DNA of 64,000 bases, taken from NCBI GenBank assembly GCA_964017235.1, contig OZ024933.1:59130255-59194254 (forward strand), written 5' to 3'. The notes under the pieces were generated by a model. The model was not told the origin of the DNA and ran no database searches. It saw only the letters and a list, made by a program, of their open reading frames with translations. The position numbers and the translations under genes are program-made. This stretch comes from Sabellastarte sp. h YS-2021. Taxonomy: Eukaryota > Annelida > Polychaeta > Sabellida > Sabellidae. Shown here in pieces: positions 42,370 through 54,014 of this stretch (positions are counted from its first letter, which is position 1; each line of letters begins with the position of its first letter).

Positions 42370-43659
42370 CACATCAATTGTTGATTGTGGTGTAGTATAT
42401 CATTTGACAATCTGGTTCTAGAAGAATAAAATATAAAGCTGTTAATGTAATTTAAATTCAATTTATTAGCTTCAGCATTGGCGTTTACTGGTAGAATGCC
42501 ACTAAGGTAAACAAGAAGACTCAGTGTGGGCGACAATGAAGGATAAAAAGTTTTATGCATTCAACACAGACTAACAATATTTCTAGATGCCAGATTAACA
42601 TTAAATCTAAACACTGACTCACACTGACTTATTATTACACAAACTGGCTGCATTAAGGGTGGACCACAGACAAAAAAGTAATCTTTGTTTTCAAACAAAC
42701 CGCCATTGGTAGTTACTAAAATCACAATCAATATCATCCGAAAATAAGAAACGACTACCGTAAAATCCGGTGTAAGAAGCTTCGTATGAAGTAAAGATAT
42801 TTTATTTCAAAGATGTAAGAAACAAAGATAAACATGTGTATACAAAGAAAAACAGACACGAAGACAAATAGTCTTCAGATTTTGCTGTTTATGCCACTTA
42901 AATTTGGAAAGGTCTGGAGACCATTTATCTTTGTGTCTCTTAATTTTGTGTTCCTCTGTGTAAACACAAAAATACAGTTTGTGTTTATTATAAAAACTAA
43001 ACTGAAAATGCCAACCACTATTTTTGCAATATTACAAAATGACTGAATTTAAGTACCATGCAGACGGATTAGTGTTTGACTCAACAATCTTATAATAAAA
43101 AAGAGTGTCCTGCAAAGTATTTGTAAAGCCATGTTTCACTTTTCCCTTTCACTGATACAAACCTGCATCCCAACACAGACTGACACATGTGAGGACTTTG
43201 TATTAAGAGATTAATCATCACAAAATGCATAACCACATAGTTTCAGATCTAGATCAATGTTTGGAATTACTATAACATTTTTATCAGCCCAGTGAAGTCA
43301 ATATTTTACCAGCTCTTACAGTTTTTGTGTTGCGGTACACATATTCATTGTGTAGTGACACTTTCTGTCCATTCACTTTCATAAATGAATAGAATTACAT
43401 TCATATGTTGAACTCTTTTCCACTGTAATGTGACAATATATAGATTTGGAGGTGTTCACCCATGTTTTCCACCATGTTTGGCATGTTTTATCAAACCACA
43501 CACATTCTAACAATGTGTTCATTCAGTTGTGCAAATGTGAAAGGCTGTTAAGTGAGCCTCTTTGGGTATGTATGTCTCCAACTAGAGCACGTTTGTTGTT
43601 CTGACTCTTGCACATATTGCAAAGTCAGGATAAGTACTATATAAGTCAAAGTCAATGTT
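42370..43659. other. No gene recognised
   Basis: AT-rich sequence with short random frames only (up to 80 codons). No splice-flanked frame, tandem repeat or inverted terminus seen. Confidence 0.45.
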
Positions 43660-43995
43660 TTATGTCACTTTTAACAGCTGAAATATTAGGACAGGCCCCA
43701 TCACCAAAGAAACCTTTCAACAATAGTTTTTGCTTATGATACACCTGTACCATATGGAGTGATTTGCTTCATGACATCAGATCTGCCACCTCTGTTTCAT
43801 CATTCAGATCAAAATTAAAATCCTACCTGTTTTCCAAAGTCTCCAAAGCTTATTTACCTTATTTTTTTTTCCTGTTGTCTCTATGGCTCCTAACTATTAT
43901 GCCCCCATATATGACTTAGGACTTGCTTTTATGTATTACAATCTGTAGTTTGCATAGTTAAGGCTCTATAAAAGTTGAATTAGAATTAGAATTCT
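43660..43995 (+). mobile_element. L2-group LINE, 3' fragment
   Basis: Positions 43757-43850 read IWSDLLHDIRSATSVSSFRS and KLKSYLFSK, the same C-terminal motif as the 14.5-kb LINE (IWNDLPDDVRSATS). The 3' end GAATTAGAATTAGAATTC resembles that element's tail. Confidence 0.78.
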
Positions 43996-45237
43996 ATATT
44001 CAATATGTTGTCATGAGATGGGTTCAAATCACGACCCCAGATATCAGAGCCATCGATTTAGTGACAAGCTCATTACCTTGCACAGCTTTAACATACTCAA
44101 ACATGAAAATGCATCATATACTGTATACCCAAATTCTTCTGAAAATGCAGGGTAATGTTAGTAATATTTTATGTTCAACATTGTTTTCAATACATTCAAT
44201 ATATCGTACCAAGATTGGTAGCTGTAACAGAAGAGGAAAAGACAAAATATACAAGATTCTGCACAATTATTGAATATCTTTTGCAAGACAAATTTTCTGA
44301 TCACTGATCTTTTGCGTAATTCTGATTGGATATAGTTTTCTGTCCTGCTTCTAAAAACAAGACTCAAACATATACTGTCTAAAAAGTATAAATTAAAGCA
44401 AATAAATAAATGCAAATACTATGAATAGGAAATCTAATCCATGGACATAGGGGAGCAAACTTGCATATTAGCCCCGATTTTTACCCATTAGCTGGTAGTG
44501 GTCCAACTTAAGATCAAGAAGCGTTGAAAAGAGGACAAAATCAACATTTATGAGTAAGGCTCCCAGATCACAAGAATTGCCCTCTTCCCAGTGTGATCCT
44601 TATCTCCTATCAAGCTGGTTTTCCTTCATTTGAATCAATTGTAGTGGCATTCAAAATATATTCAAATATACTATATTTACATATCTTTTTTACGCTATTT
44701 CACATAGGCTCGGGATTCACATAAACGTTATTTCTTAGTGAACTGCAGTTTAGAATAGAGCCAAGATTCAAAGCCAACATTACAGTTGTGTTTGGCAAAT
44801 AGATTACCCAGTGCATGCCATATGATGTCTTCTGAAAATAAGAATCCAGATGAAAGGATACAGTTACTTTAGTGTTAGTTAATACTATTGGCTCAATGCT
44901 ACTACCCAAAAAAATCTTACTATTGCTATTGTGTAGAAATGTGTTTTTCAAGATTTATAATTTAAAAAAATGCAGATGTGTTATTTTGTGCTACTTTGTT
45001 TAATACTCCCAGCATTACAAATTTATGAAAAGATGTTATAGGGATCATGAATGGGATATACAATTTATTATCTACAATAAAATAGTATGGCCACACACTA
45101 GAAGAATCAAGAATTATTTGGTTTACAGTCTCATATTTTTCTAATCACACTGATATTGCATTTGTATCACAACAAATGTGAGATAAATAAAAAATAAACA
45201 TTAAAAAATTCTTACCAATTCATTTTAGTTTTAATTA
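43996..45237. other. No gene recognised
   Basis: AT-rich intergenic DNA. The frames here (up to 86 codons) lack domain resemblance. It directly precedes the Ngaro-like remnant and may include its 5' repeat, but no copy of such a repeat is found downstream. Confidence 0.4.
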
Positions 45238-46035
45238 TTGTCACAAATTATTCTGGGTATTAGTATTGTTTATTTGGTGTTTGTTTCTACTTTAATGCTT
45301 AGGCACCATTCGGGTAATGAAGGCACATCTAGTTCACAAACCATACAAAATGTTTGCTGGTTTTCACAACAGAAACAGTTGGATGTAAATGTTCAAAAAT
45401 CGGATCCGGGTGTGCAAGCTGTCATCAATGCTCAGATTTTGGAGCAACTTGATAGGATAGGATAGCATCGAAGACAAAGAATACAAAAAGACTGTTGATA
45501 AATCAAAAATCAAAAGTTCAAAATCTAAAGATGTAAAAGCAAAGAAAGTTAGCAAGGTGACTGAGCCATCAGTCAAAGCTCGTGACTATATGGGTTCAAA
45601 TCTTAGTGCGTTAACAGACAAAACACTTTTGCTGCTGTTTTAACTTTAAGGGACAATAAAAACGGAAAAGGGCAAACATTGAGAACAGCATTGAAACATG
45701 GTGGTCAATTAGCAGATAGCATGAACTCTTCAGCTACTTTTTTCAAGGGCAATAAAAACAAAATGGGGCAAACATTGGGTAGATCCATGCGTACTGCATA
45801 CTACACTAAAAGTACTTCTAATAGTATGGAAAATGTCCCACATACACAAGAGCATGCTTCTTTAGTATTCAGCGGCAATAAAAACGGAACAGGGTCCAAA
45901 TTGGGTAACATGCCTCATACAAACACCATAATTCATGAACAGATGGTGGCTTCCCATACTGATGATATTGTTGAAGAAAATATACCGTTGTTTATTGGCG
46001 AGTGTCAACACCTTCCATCTAGGAAAGTACAATAG
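45238..46035 (+). pseudogene. Gag-like region with NKNG repeats
   Basis: Two short open frames (45238-45465 and 45679-46035) with a degraded stretch between. The pattern N-K-N-G/K-x-G-x-x-L (NKNKMGQTLGRS, NKNGTGSKLGNM, and DNKNGKGQTLRT in the joining frame) occurs three times about 40 residues apart. VQAVINAQILEQLDRIG may be a coiled-coil end as seen in gag proteins. Placement before the RT is the main reason for calling it gag. Confidence 0.45.
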
Positions 46036-46043
46036 ACAATAAG

Positions 46044-47330
46044 TTGGATATTATTGACAGTACTCACAATATCCATTACAAGTATGTAGGTAATGACAGT
46101 ACAGATGTTCAATTATTGGGCATCTCTTCTGCAAATTCCTCTAATGTATATAAACGTAAGAGGTTGATCCCTGATAGTATCATAAACAAGAATTGCCAGT
46201 CATTAGAACACAAAAATTGCATAGATCAAAATACTAAAGGTCTTGGATTCATTCTATTCAATGAATTGATGACATATACGGGTCATGAAGTAGTGTGGGG
46301 AAGCATCCCTAGTATTATAGAAGCTCATGAAATGATCAGGCGTTCTGCCATGCCCAACTTTATGAAAGTTAGGATTCCAGTTCAAATCCAACTTAATGTA
46401 GAAGCCTGGAAAAAGTACTTAGATCTATATTGAGAAAAACAATAAATAGATCTTGTTCAATTCAGGTTTCCCTTGGATTTTGACAGGAACAATACTTTGC
46501 AATCCAATGAGGTCATAGTTCGGCTATTAAACATTCAGAACATGTGTCTGCATATATTCAGACTGAAATGCAATATGGTGATATTTGTGGCCCTTTTGCA
46601 AATCCTCCTTTTACGTGTCATGTATCTCCATTTCTTACTAGAAACAAACCAAATTAGGATAAAAGGGGGTTATTCTTGATTTAAGTTTTTCCCCTGGTCA
46701 ATCTGTTAATGATGGAGTACCTAAAGATAAATACTTTGGCTCTTATTTTGAATTAAAGTACCCCTCTATAGATGATATTGTTGCTAGCCTTAAACAACTT
46801 GTTTCTGATGCTTTATTATATAAAATAGACATCAGTTGTGTCTTTAGGCATATCAGGATAGATCCTGGGGATATAGATTTATTGGGACTTAAACATGATG
46901 GTTATTACATTGACAAAATGCTGCTGTTCAGTTTCTGGCATGGTTCTGTATTCTTTCAGCATTGTACTGAAGCTGTACAGTACATAATGTAAAATAAATT
47001 CAGTTATCCGAACGTATACAATTGTATTGATGACCTGGTGTATACGGACCTTCCATTGGATATGTATCAATCTTATCATACTTTAATGGCATTATTGCGA
47101 GAATTAGATATCAAAATAAGTACCTCCAAACCAATTTCAATCCCTACTGGGATCTTTACTTTACATTACCAAATGTGTTAAACCAGATACATATTTTTAA
47201 TAGAATGCTTCAATTGTTTATGAATAGTGTTGATAAGAATACTTTCTTCATTGATGAAAATTTTTATCATGATCTTAACTGGTTTAACACATTTTTGATA
47301 CAGTACAAATGTATTATGTTTTACGACAAC
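46044..47330 (+). pseudogene. Ngaro-like reverse transcriptase
   Basis: N-terminal part: VWGSIPSIIEAHEMIRRS, KVRIPVQIQLNVEAWKKYL, equivalent to IGSIDTLLNIANII ... AWEEYL in the minus-strand element. Palm: ALLYKIDISCVFRHIRIDPG (motif A Asp), LKHDGYYIDKMLLFSFWHGS, and CIDDLVYTDLP (motif C IDD). Stops at 46431, 46990 and others, plus frame changes, break it into at least four pieces. Confidence 0.82.
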
Positions 47331-47359
47331 TAAGTCATATAGGAAACTGTATTTTTAGA

Positions 47360-47730
47360 TGCTTGCTTGTGTGGATTAGGGGGTACTTTTGATAAAATGG
47401 TCTATGTCTGACCCCTTCCTCAAGGTTTCAATAACTATACCATTTAAATCTTGGGATGCTTAACTTGTTAGTGGCACTGAAACTATGGGGGATCCCATTG
47501 GAAGGACAAAACTGTTGAAATTAAATGTGATAACATGGCTGTGGTAGAGGTCTTGAGGAGAGGTCGTGCGCCTGATAGTATATTAGCTATGTGTGCAAGT
47601 AATATATGGTTGTTAACTTCCATGTTTAATGTCAAAATGGTTGAAAATCATATTCCTGGTTGTCACAATGTTGCAGCTGATTTGTTATCTAGATGGCAGG
47701 GTACAATGGCAGACTTTAATAAGTTAGAAA
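47360..47730 (+). pseudogene. Ngaro-like RNase H
   Basis: The fragment DACLCGLGG-like start near 47360 is followed by the frame at 47535: DNMAVVEVLRRGRAPDSIL, NIWLLTSMFNVKM and NHIPGCHNVAADLLSRW. The DNMAVVxVL and H-x-P-G-x-x-N-x-x-A-D-x-L-S-R motifs are those of retroelement RNase H. Confidence 0.8.
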
Positions 47731-47815
47731 ATATTATAAATGCACCACTTTCTTTGAAGGGTCAAAAGATTATCACATTGATTTATTACAATAAATTATT
47801 GACATCTCTCAATCA

Positions 47816-48484
47816 TTGGATGTTTCAGTGGTCTTTAAGACCTTATACTTGTTTGCCTTCTTCTCATTTTTGAGACTTTTGAACACACTTCCACATTCTT
47901 CAAAGCAGTTTGATCCGACAAGACACTTAACAAGAGGAGATCTGATATGTTCACACAAATTTTGTACAGTAATTGTCAAATGGTCGAAAACTTTACAAAA
48001 TAGAAAGCAAATGACAACTATCAACATTCCGGACCTAGGAGATTCACTATTATGTCCTATTAAAGCTTTGACCAACATGTTTCACAGTATACCAGCTGAC
48101 AAAAATTCACCCTTATTTTTGATAATCAGACAGGGCAGATCCCTTCCGTATTGACCTGTGGCTAGGAAGCATCTCAAAAATATTTATTCCCTCTTATCCG
48201 TTTCTCTTCCTCCATTGACCTTTTTATATGTTTTGAAAGTCTGCTACGACCTGGGCATGTCAAAAAGGGGTTCCTTTGCAAGAGATCATGCAACATGGAA
48301 CTTGTTCGTCTCCTGCACTGTGGAGGTACATACAATCAGTTCCTTCTGTGGCTTGACAGGTAGCTCACACCTTTCAACACCATCTTTTGCTTTAGTTTTG
48401 GGTTTGGCGGATAACTATTTCTACCATTATGTATTATACTTTGCAATATTTTACTTCATTATAAGCCATGCAACTTTGTATTGA
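47816..48484 (+). pseudogene. Ngaro-like tyrosine recombinase
   Basis: FAFFSFLRLLNTLPHSSKQF carries the first catalytic Arg. RHLTRGDLI, VIVKWSKTLQNRKQ, SLLCPIKALTNMF and SPLFLI follow, matching the recombinase core. The second half (48158-48484) is out of frame and shows only GMSKRGSFARDHATWNLF, where H-x-x-R should be. Inactive. Confidence 0.78.
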
Positions 48485-48532
48485 TACCTTACATTACTAC
48501 ATTATGAACTTTATCAGCTATTTTGTTGCAAA

Positions 48533-48776
48533 TGATTGGGGCCACAGTGGCAGAGTGCTAACACTCTTGCCGCCCACCTCTGACGCTGGGGTTCGGTTCC
48601 CGGCATGGCCTCAAGTGGGAAAGCTGGTAGTTGCTTGCCGTTGGTCAGCAGTTTACAGTACAGAACTTTTGCCAACTGTATGTACTGGTTTCCCCTGCCC
48701 TTCCAACTACCCGTCATGATATGACCTATACAGTGTTGAAAGCGACGTAAAACCCCAAATAATTAAACAAATAAAT
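48533..48776 (+). mobile_element. tRNA-derived SINE, near full length
   Basis: A box (GTGGCAGAGTGCTAAC) and B box (GGTTCGGTTCC) in a tRNA-like head. The body is shared with the 9.3-kb SINE, and the tail (GACGTAAAACCCCAAATAAT then AAACAAATAAAT) with the fragment at 25.1 kb. It lies just after the decayed recombinase. Confidence 0.85.
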
Positions 48777-49313
48777 TGTTGCCAATGGCTTTTTCTGTCA
48801 CCTTTTATTTATTTTATTTAGCTTTGGCTTACTGCCCCGAGATTGGCCTTGAATGTTTTACTTGATGGGTGTCAGAGTTGACATATAAATACCGCCATAT
48901 TAAAGATACTGTGATGTTGTTAAAATATTTTTGAAGATAAACTATAATAAAAGAATTTTAAAATCAAAATGTATGTTATTGTGTTGGGAGTAGGCAGGGG
49001 AATGAATGTATAGGACTATATATTTCTATATATAGGGGTTTTAGAAATTTATTTGGTTCAGTTGTGTTTAATAAGGTGTGAAAGCTGAAAAAACACTTGT
49101 GCTTTTAAAGTGAATTCAACATGAAGAAGTGTCGGTGAAGGCTGTAGATTTAGGGTATTGGTTAAATAGTGAGAGCTCTGGATTTCAGATATTTATACTT
49201 TTGTGTTGTACATTTAGAGGGTAAAAGTTGAAGTATAGTCTTTGAGGAAGAAAAGAACATTCTTTTTCTGACTGATATACCCCAAGAATCTGAGCCGTCA
49301 CACCTTATATGTT
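48777..49313. other. No gene recognised
   Basis: AT-rich stretch between the SINE and the outer B repeat of the minus-strand Ngaro-like element. Confidence 0.45.
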
Positions 49314-49488
49314 ACAGTTTCCTAGATCTAGAGGTCAATGTAAAATAAGGTCAAAGGTCAAATGGGAATGAAGATAGGTGAAATCAGTTTGTGACATTTT
49401 ATTTACAGGTTAGTAAAAGATATATAAGCATAAAAGAGGGGTTAAAAACCTTTAAAATTTTCAAATTATTTTGTAAATTTAAAGCCCA
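49314..49488 (-). repeat. Split direct repeat B2 (outer)
   Basis: A 175-base sequence identical, as far as I can see, to 50053-50227. It contains AGGTCAAAGGTCA at 49348-49360. It forms the 3' end of the element. Confidence 0.93.
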
Positions 49489-49859
49489 TAAGGGAATCAA
49501 CGTACAATACAGCATCTAGTGCCACATATCACAGTTACATACAATATCTTGCAACTCGTGCTCAAATAATCACAAAACAGTATAACATTCTACAAGCATA
49601 ACATGTTCATATGTAACTATCTCTTATTTCTTTAGTCATAATTCGAGAGGGGGCTACCAGGGAACTGCCTGGCCCTACCTTGGATTTAACGCATATGTGT
49701 ATCGCCAAGTCATATTCGAGAGGGAGTGTCCAGGGTTAGCCTGGCACCGCCTAAGGCCAAATTCATCTGCACCTTATCTACATAGAACTCCCTAGGATGG
49801 CCCGGCCTAGGGGACCAGTACAGATGAGTAGTTCAGGTTGTATCAGGGAGGGAGGTGTT
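49489..49859 (-). repeat. Spacer between A2 and B2 with two stem-loops
   Basis: 371 bases present once. Two related segments, each starting CATAWTTCGAGAGGG, carry short hairpins CCAGG-GAACTG-CCTGG and CCAGG-GTTAG-CCTGG (about 49650-49775). A CCTAGGATGGCCCGGCCTAGG palindrome-like stretch follows. The classical scheme has A2 and B2 adjacent, so this spacer is unexplained. Confidence 0.7.
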
Positions 49860-50058
49860 AGTTTTCATTTACTTGTTGTTCGTTCAAAATCTTAATTCAA
49901 AATGATTATGCTTTGTGAACCCTAACTACCTAGGGTTAACTAGTACGCTGATTGGTTGCTAAGCATAACAAAGCATAATGACATTATATGTGTGGTTAGG
50001 TTTAAGGTAGCATGAAACTGAATCAGCAGGCCCCTGTCAGGCCGTGCTGTACACAGTT
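49860..50058 (-). repeat. Split direct repeat A2
   Basis: 199 bases matching A1 at 55295-55493 with one visible substitution (GGCCGTG against GGCCATG). Overlaps B1 by the six bases ACAGTT. Confidence 0.95.
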
Positions 50059-50227
50059 TCCTAGATCTAGAGGTCAATGTAAAATAAGGTCAAAGGTCAA
50101 ATGGGAATGAAGATAGGTGAAATCAGTTTGTGACATTTTATTTACAGGTTAGTAAAAGATATATAAGCATAAAAGAGGGGTTAAAAACCTTTAAAATTTT
50201 CAAATTATTTTGTAAATTTAAAGCCCA
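50053..50227 (-). repeat. Split direct repeat B1 (inner)
   Basis: 175-base partner of B2, starting 8 bases after the recombinase stop codon. AGGTCAAAGGTCA at 50087-50099. Confidence 0.93.
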
Positions 50228-50234
50228 AACCCAA

Positions 50235-51185
50235 CTAAAGTCGAGGAGGGATGATGGAAGCGAAAGTGGAAGGAATTACAGAGGGTGCCAAAGAGGCGTT
50301 CTGGAGGTAAGTCCAAACTGCTGAGCTTCTCCAGAGGCCATGGGCCATGATGTGCTGTAACTGGACATTATTGTCAAAAGACAGAGTAGCTCCAGATCGC
50401 CAAAAAGCATGAAAGCCATGACCAACCAATGGTACACGAATCGGTTGTAAAACCTTCCTAAGGGCTTCCCTAATTGTGGTATCTATGACTGGATGAAAGG
50501 GAGGAAGAGCATGAATGAACAGGGGTGAAGATGATGGAAAAGATCTGGAATCTAGGATCTTCCTTAAAGCCAACACTGGGCAAAGTGTATTATTTTGAAG
50601 AGCTGGGATCTGGACAAAATGGTGAGGCGAACTATCCTGTAAAGTTTTGGTCCATTTTATTAAAATGTGAGCCCCAGGTTCAGCAAGGTGTCTTGCCTTA
50701 AGAAATGTCTTTGTTTATCAAATTTGAATCTTGAATGAGGCGCAATGTTAGACATTCTAAGGAAGGCAAAGAATGCTAACAGGAAAATTGCCCGAAATAG
50801 TGGTGGATCAGACAGGATATCACATGCTTGCGAAATTAAAGCCAGAGTTGTGAGATCAAAAATGCCCCTAGGTGTAGGGGCAAAAGTGGTGTAAATAGAG
50901 ATGCTCCTGAGATATTCTTAAACTAGCCTGTGTGAAAGAACCTCTGGATGCCACTGATATTTGATTGCCGCTTTCTTAATAGATGAGACATAATTCAAAA
51001 TAACCTTGTGTGAAACAGAGTTACTGTATAAATATTCTAGAAATGTTAAGATTGAATGAATATTCAGTTCCACTGGAAGTTCCATAAAAATGGTAAATGC
51101 CAGATAAGTCCTGACATGAGTAAGGTGAGCACTCTTGGTGGAAGGTCTGTAAGCTGTTCTAGTTCTGGCAAGAGCAGTCCTCAGT
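50235..51185 (-). pseudogene. Ngaro-type tyrosine recombinase, with stops
   Basis: Integrates the circular cDNA through a covalent Tyr-DNA link. Core-binding part: ARTRTAYRPSTKSAHLTHVR, LTFLEYLYSNSVSHKVIL. Catalytic part: FFAFLRMSNIAPHSRFKF (first Arg), GHGFHAFWRSGATLSFDN (His-x-x-x-Arg), MAHGLW (His/Trp) and SSAVWTYL (Tyr nucleophile) near the C-terminus. TAA codons near 50920 and 50665 and a frame change near 50590 break it. The last 113 codons (50576-50235) are open and contain every catalytic residue except the first Arg. Confidence 0.88.
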
Positions 51186-53048
51186 AGATGAGATGATGGA
51201 AGGTCCAGATCTGAAATTACAGTCGTAAATTGAGGTCAAAATAATGACTAGGTATATGCTCCCAAATATAGTTATTTTGTAAATACTAACAAGGCCAAGG
51301 TTAACTGGTCTATCTGAATAGATTCTCGATAATGTGTCAGCTATAATGTTATGCACACCTGGTACATGACTAATATTCAGCTGGATGTCCAAAGAAGCTG
51401 TGAGAAGCCAGATATTCCTAATACATAAAGCCAAAAAGGAATCCTTTGTTTTGCCGGTCTCCACCACTTGGACCACCCCAAGGTTGTCACAATATATATC
51501 TATGGCTGAATGGTGCCATTTGACACCCCATACTTTCAAAGCAATAATGATATTCAGCATTTCTATATGTACTATCTTGAGATTGAGGTCCCCACAATTA
51601 TGAATGGGTGTAGCGTACACTCTATTTCTCCATACTGCACCCATGCCAGTAAGGCTGGCATCCAAATAGAGAGATTGCCCCTCGTCCATTTTATGTTTAT
51701 GTATGTAAGATATGCCATTATAGCTTGGCAAGAATGTCAAAAACCATTGAATATCTTTATGAAATTCATCTGACAAGTGAATAGTTCTAAGGTGAGAGCT
51801 ATTTCTGAATACTGCCAAAAGCCTGTTTATGAACACTCTAGCCGGCTTCACGCATTTCTGAATGTAGAGTAATTTTCCTAGAAGAGATTGGTATTTATGC
51901 TTTGATAATGAAGTTTTAGTGCTAACTTCCACACATTCTGTGTAAATGGCCTCCAATTTGTCCTTTGAAATACTCATAGTATTGCTGTCAATATTGAATT
52001 CAATACCCGAGCATATCAAACACTTGGTGGGTGGAGTTAATTTATCACCATTCATGGGCAAGCCGAGTTCGTTTAGCAGATCACACAATCTTTGAAAAGC
52101 AGTATGCGCCTTAGATTTAGGAACCACTGCCACATAATCGTCAATGTAGCATCTTAGTTGGATGCCTTCCTTTCTCATAATATAAGCAATTGCATCGGAT
52201 AAGATCTGAAACGAAGACGAACCGTACGTCCAGCCGAACGCAATCCCTACCTCCACGTAGTAAGCGCCACGCCAATTAATACCGAATTTAAGACTATCAG
52301 CAGGGTCAACCCTCAAGTTTCTGAAAGCACGAGCCACGTCTACTTTGAAAAGGAACGCATCTTCTTTACACTCTACTAAAGAGTCCTGTGCAATATTGTC
52401 TACCGTAGGGAATTTCAAAATAAAAGGCGAGCCATCAAAGTTGTCTGCATCTACATGACTGTTCACAGAATTGCCATAAGGGTGTGATAGATTTAATATT
52501 ACACGCCTTTTGTCTATATCCTTAGGTCTGGTTTACAAAGGAGAACAATGAAATTCTTCATGAGGGATGTTGTCAACCGGACGCAAAATTGCTTCTAAGT
52601 TCAACTCTTTGTCAATATATTCCTGTACTTGCTGAGGATATTGACAGGCCGAAAAATGGTTGGTAATCTTTGTATTGTTCAGTTCATTAGGGTTAATTAA
52701 TGACAAGGGAAAACCGAATTTAATATATTGCAAAACTCTTTTATCCGAATAATCCCTCAGATATTCCTCCCAAGCCTGTACTTGTAAACCAGATTTGATA
52801 GGAATTCTTGCAAATTTGTAATTTGGTTGACCCGTATCTCTGATAATGTTAGCAATATTCAACAAAGTATCAATCGAGCCAATTTCCACCGGTTCCCTAT
52901 CAGGACCTATGAACTGGAAGTCAGTTGGTACTTGGGTCAGATATCCGACCTTTTTATCCGGATAATTGAAGTCCCTAGCCTGAGATGGTCTGACACCCGA
53001 TTTCTTGGGGTTATCATCAGATAAGCCCTTGCATTCATTCTCACTCAT
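51159..53048 (-). pseudogene. Ngaro-type RT-RNase H polyprotein with a single stop codon
   Basis: Copies element RNA to DNA. One frame from 53048 to 51159 (about 630 codons) is interrupted only by TAA at 52535-52533, inside HCSPL-stop-TRPKDIDKRRVILNLS. Before it: VPTDFQFIGPDREPVEIGSI, ARIPIKSGLQVQAWEEYL, LQYIKFGFPLSLINPNEL. After it: FKVDVARAFRNLRVDP (motif A), AFGWTYGSSSFQILSD (motif B), LRCYIDDYVAVVP (motif C YIDD), LPMNGDKLTPPTKCLICSGI. RNase H: SLYLDASLTGMGAVW (Asp), HIEMLNIIIALKVWG (Glu), DIYCDNLGVVQVVE (Asp), ISHVPGVHNIIADTLSRI. All catalytic acids are kept. Confidence 0.9.
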
Positions 53049-53204
53049 GTTTACCTTCTTGTTATAACTCTTAACTGTTTATTGACACCCGTTGTTCTCA
53101 TAACTTATGTCATGATCAGGGACTTTTCGCCCATCTTCTTCAACCATTACATCAATAATTTTTGTAATATAAGTGATGTAATCGCATTGATAGTATTGCC
53201 AAGA

Positions 53205-53882
53205 TCATTTGTCTTTACAGTAATTGTCATAAACTAACTTCGGATTCTGGTTCACCTTTGAACCTATGTCCATTTGGTTATTTACATTCATTATTTCTAA
53301 GATTACACAATCTACAGTTCTCAATACTTCTAAATAGCCTTCAGGGGGATGAGCACAGCAAGTTATCGTATATCCATGCCCAAATTGGTCTGCTGATAAC
53401 AAATAATAACCTGTTATCTGATCATTATTCCCCAACAAATACGCTACATCAGCCCAATTTCCCTCATGATATGTTTTACTATTCAATATGTGCATAGAAA
53501 TTTTGTCACAATGCCCATATCTGCCGTATTCATCTCTATCACTACTGTGCTCACCCCTCCAATCTATGTATAAATTGTACGAATGTATGCCATCTTTACT
53601 ATACATTTTTGACATGTTTTGACTATCATGCCACTGTGTATATTCATGTGAGTGATTTCTAACAGGCCTACTGGCCCCTTGCATCTTATCATTTACACTA
53701 TTATCATTAGCATATAGTACTTCATCACGAATTATTGTCTTATAAACAGAATTGTTATTCAGTTCAATACCACCACCATTATAACAACATTTATCATGAT
53801 ATATACCAAAATTATTCTGCATCAAGTCATTGTTCAAATAGTCTTCATCACAATATTTTAATTTTACTTTGTTAACTTCCAC
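53205..53882 (-). CDS. Unassigned 225-codon frame between gag and RT
   Basis: Asn-, Tyr- and Asp-rich protein from MEVNKVKLKYCDEDYLNN to VYDNYCKDK. It holds four of its eight Cys within CCYNG and TCCAHPPEG, and a mid-segment GNWADVAYLLGNNDQITGYY followed by LLSADQFGHGYTITCC. I do not recognise it. It lies between the zinc-finger gag and the RT, in its own frame, is uninterrupted and AT-rich. It could be a protease or accessory protein of the element, or part of a pol precursor. The homologous stretch in the 45-kb element is too decayed to compare. Confidence 0.5.
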   Translation of the reverse strand: MEVNKVKLKYCDEDYLNNDLMQNNFGIYHDKCCYNGGGIELNNNSVYKTIIRDEVLYANDNSVNDKMQGASRPVRNHSHEYTQWHDSQNMSKMYSKDGIHSYNLYIDWRGEHSSDRDEYGRYGHCDKISMHILNSKTYHEGNWADVAYLLGNNDQITGYYLLSADQFGHGYTITCCAHPPEGYLEVLRTVDCVILEIMNVNNQMDIGSKVNQNPKLVYDNYCKDK

Positions 53883-54014
53883 AATATTATCATATTTATC
53901 ATATATATCATAACTGTTTCCTAATGAATAGTCTGTTTTTGTAGGTCTATATGTGTCCTCGGGATGGTCAGTGGCTTGACCTGGCTCCTATTTGACTGCT
54001 GAGGGCCTCTGTTC

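Larger units (their letters stand above)
45238..48484 (+). mobile_element. Ngaro-like tyrosine-recombinase retroelement, decayed
   Basis: Plus-strand remnants in order: gag-like segment, RT, RNase H, tyrosine recombinase. The protein pieces match the better preserved element at 49.3-55.5 kb domain by domain, but sequence divergence is large, so they belong to different lineages. Many stops and shifts. No split direct repeats were recognised. Confidence 0.82.
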
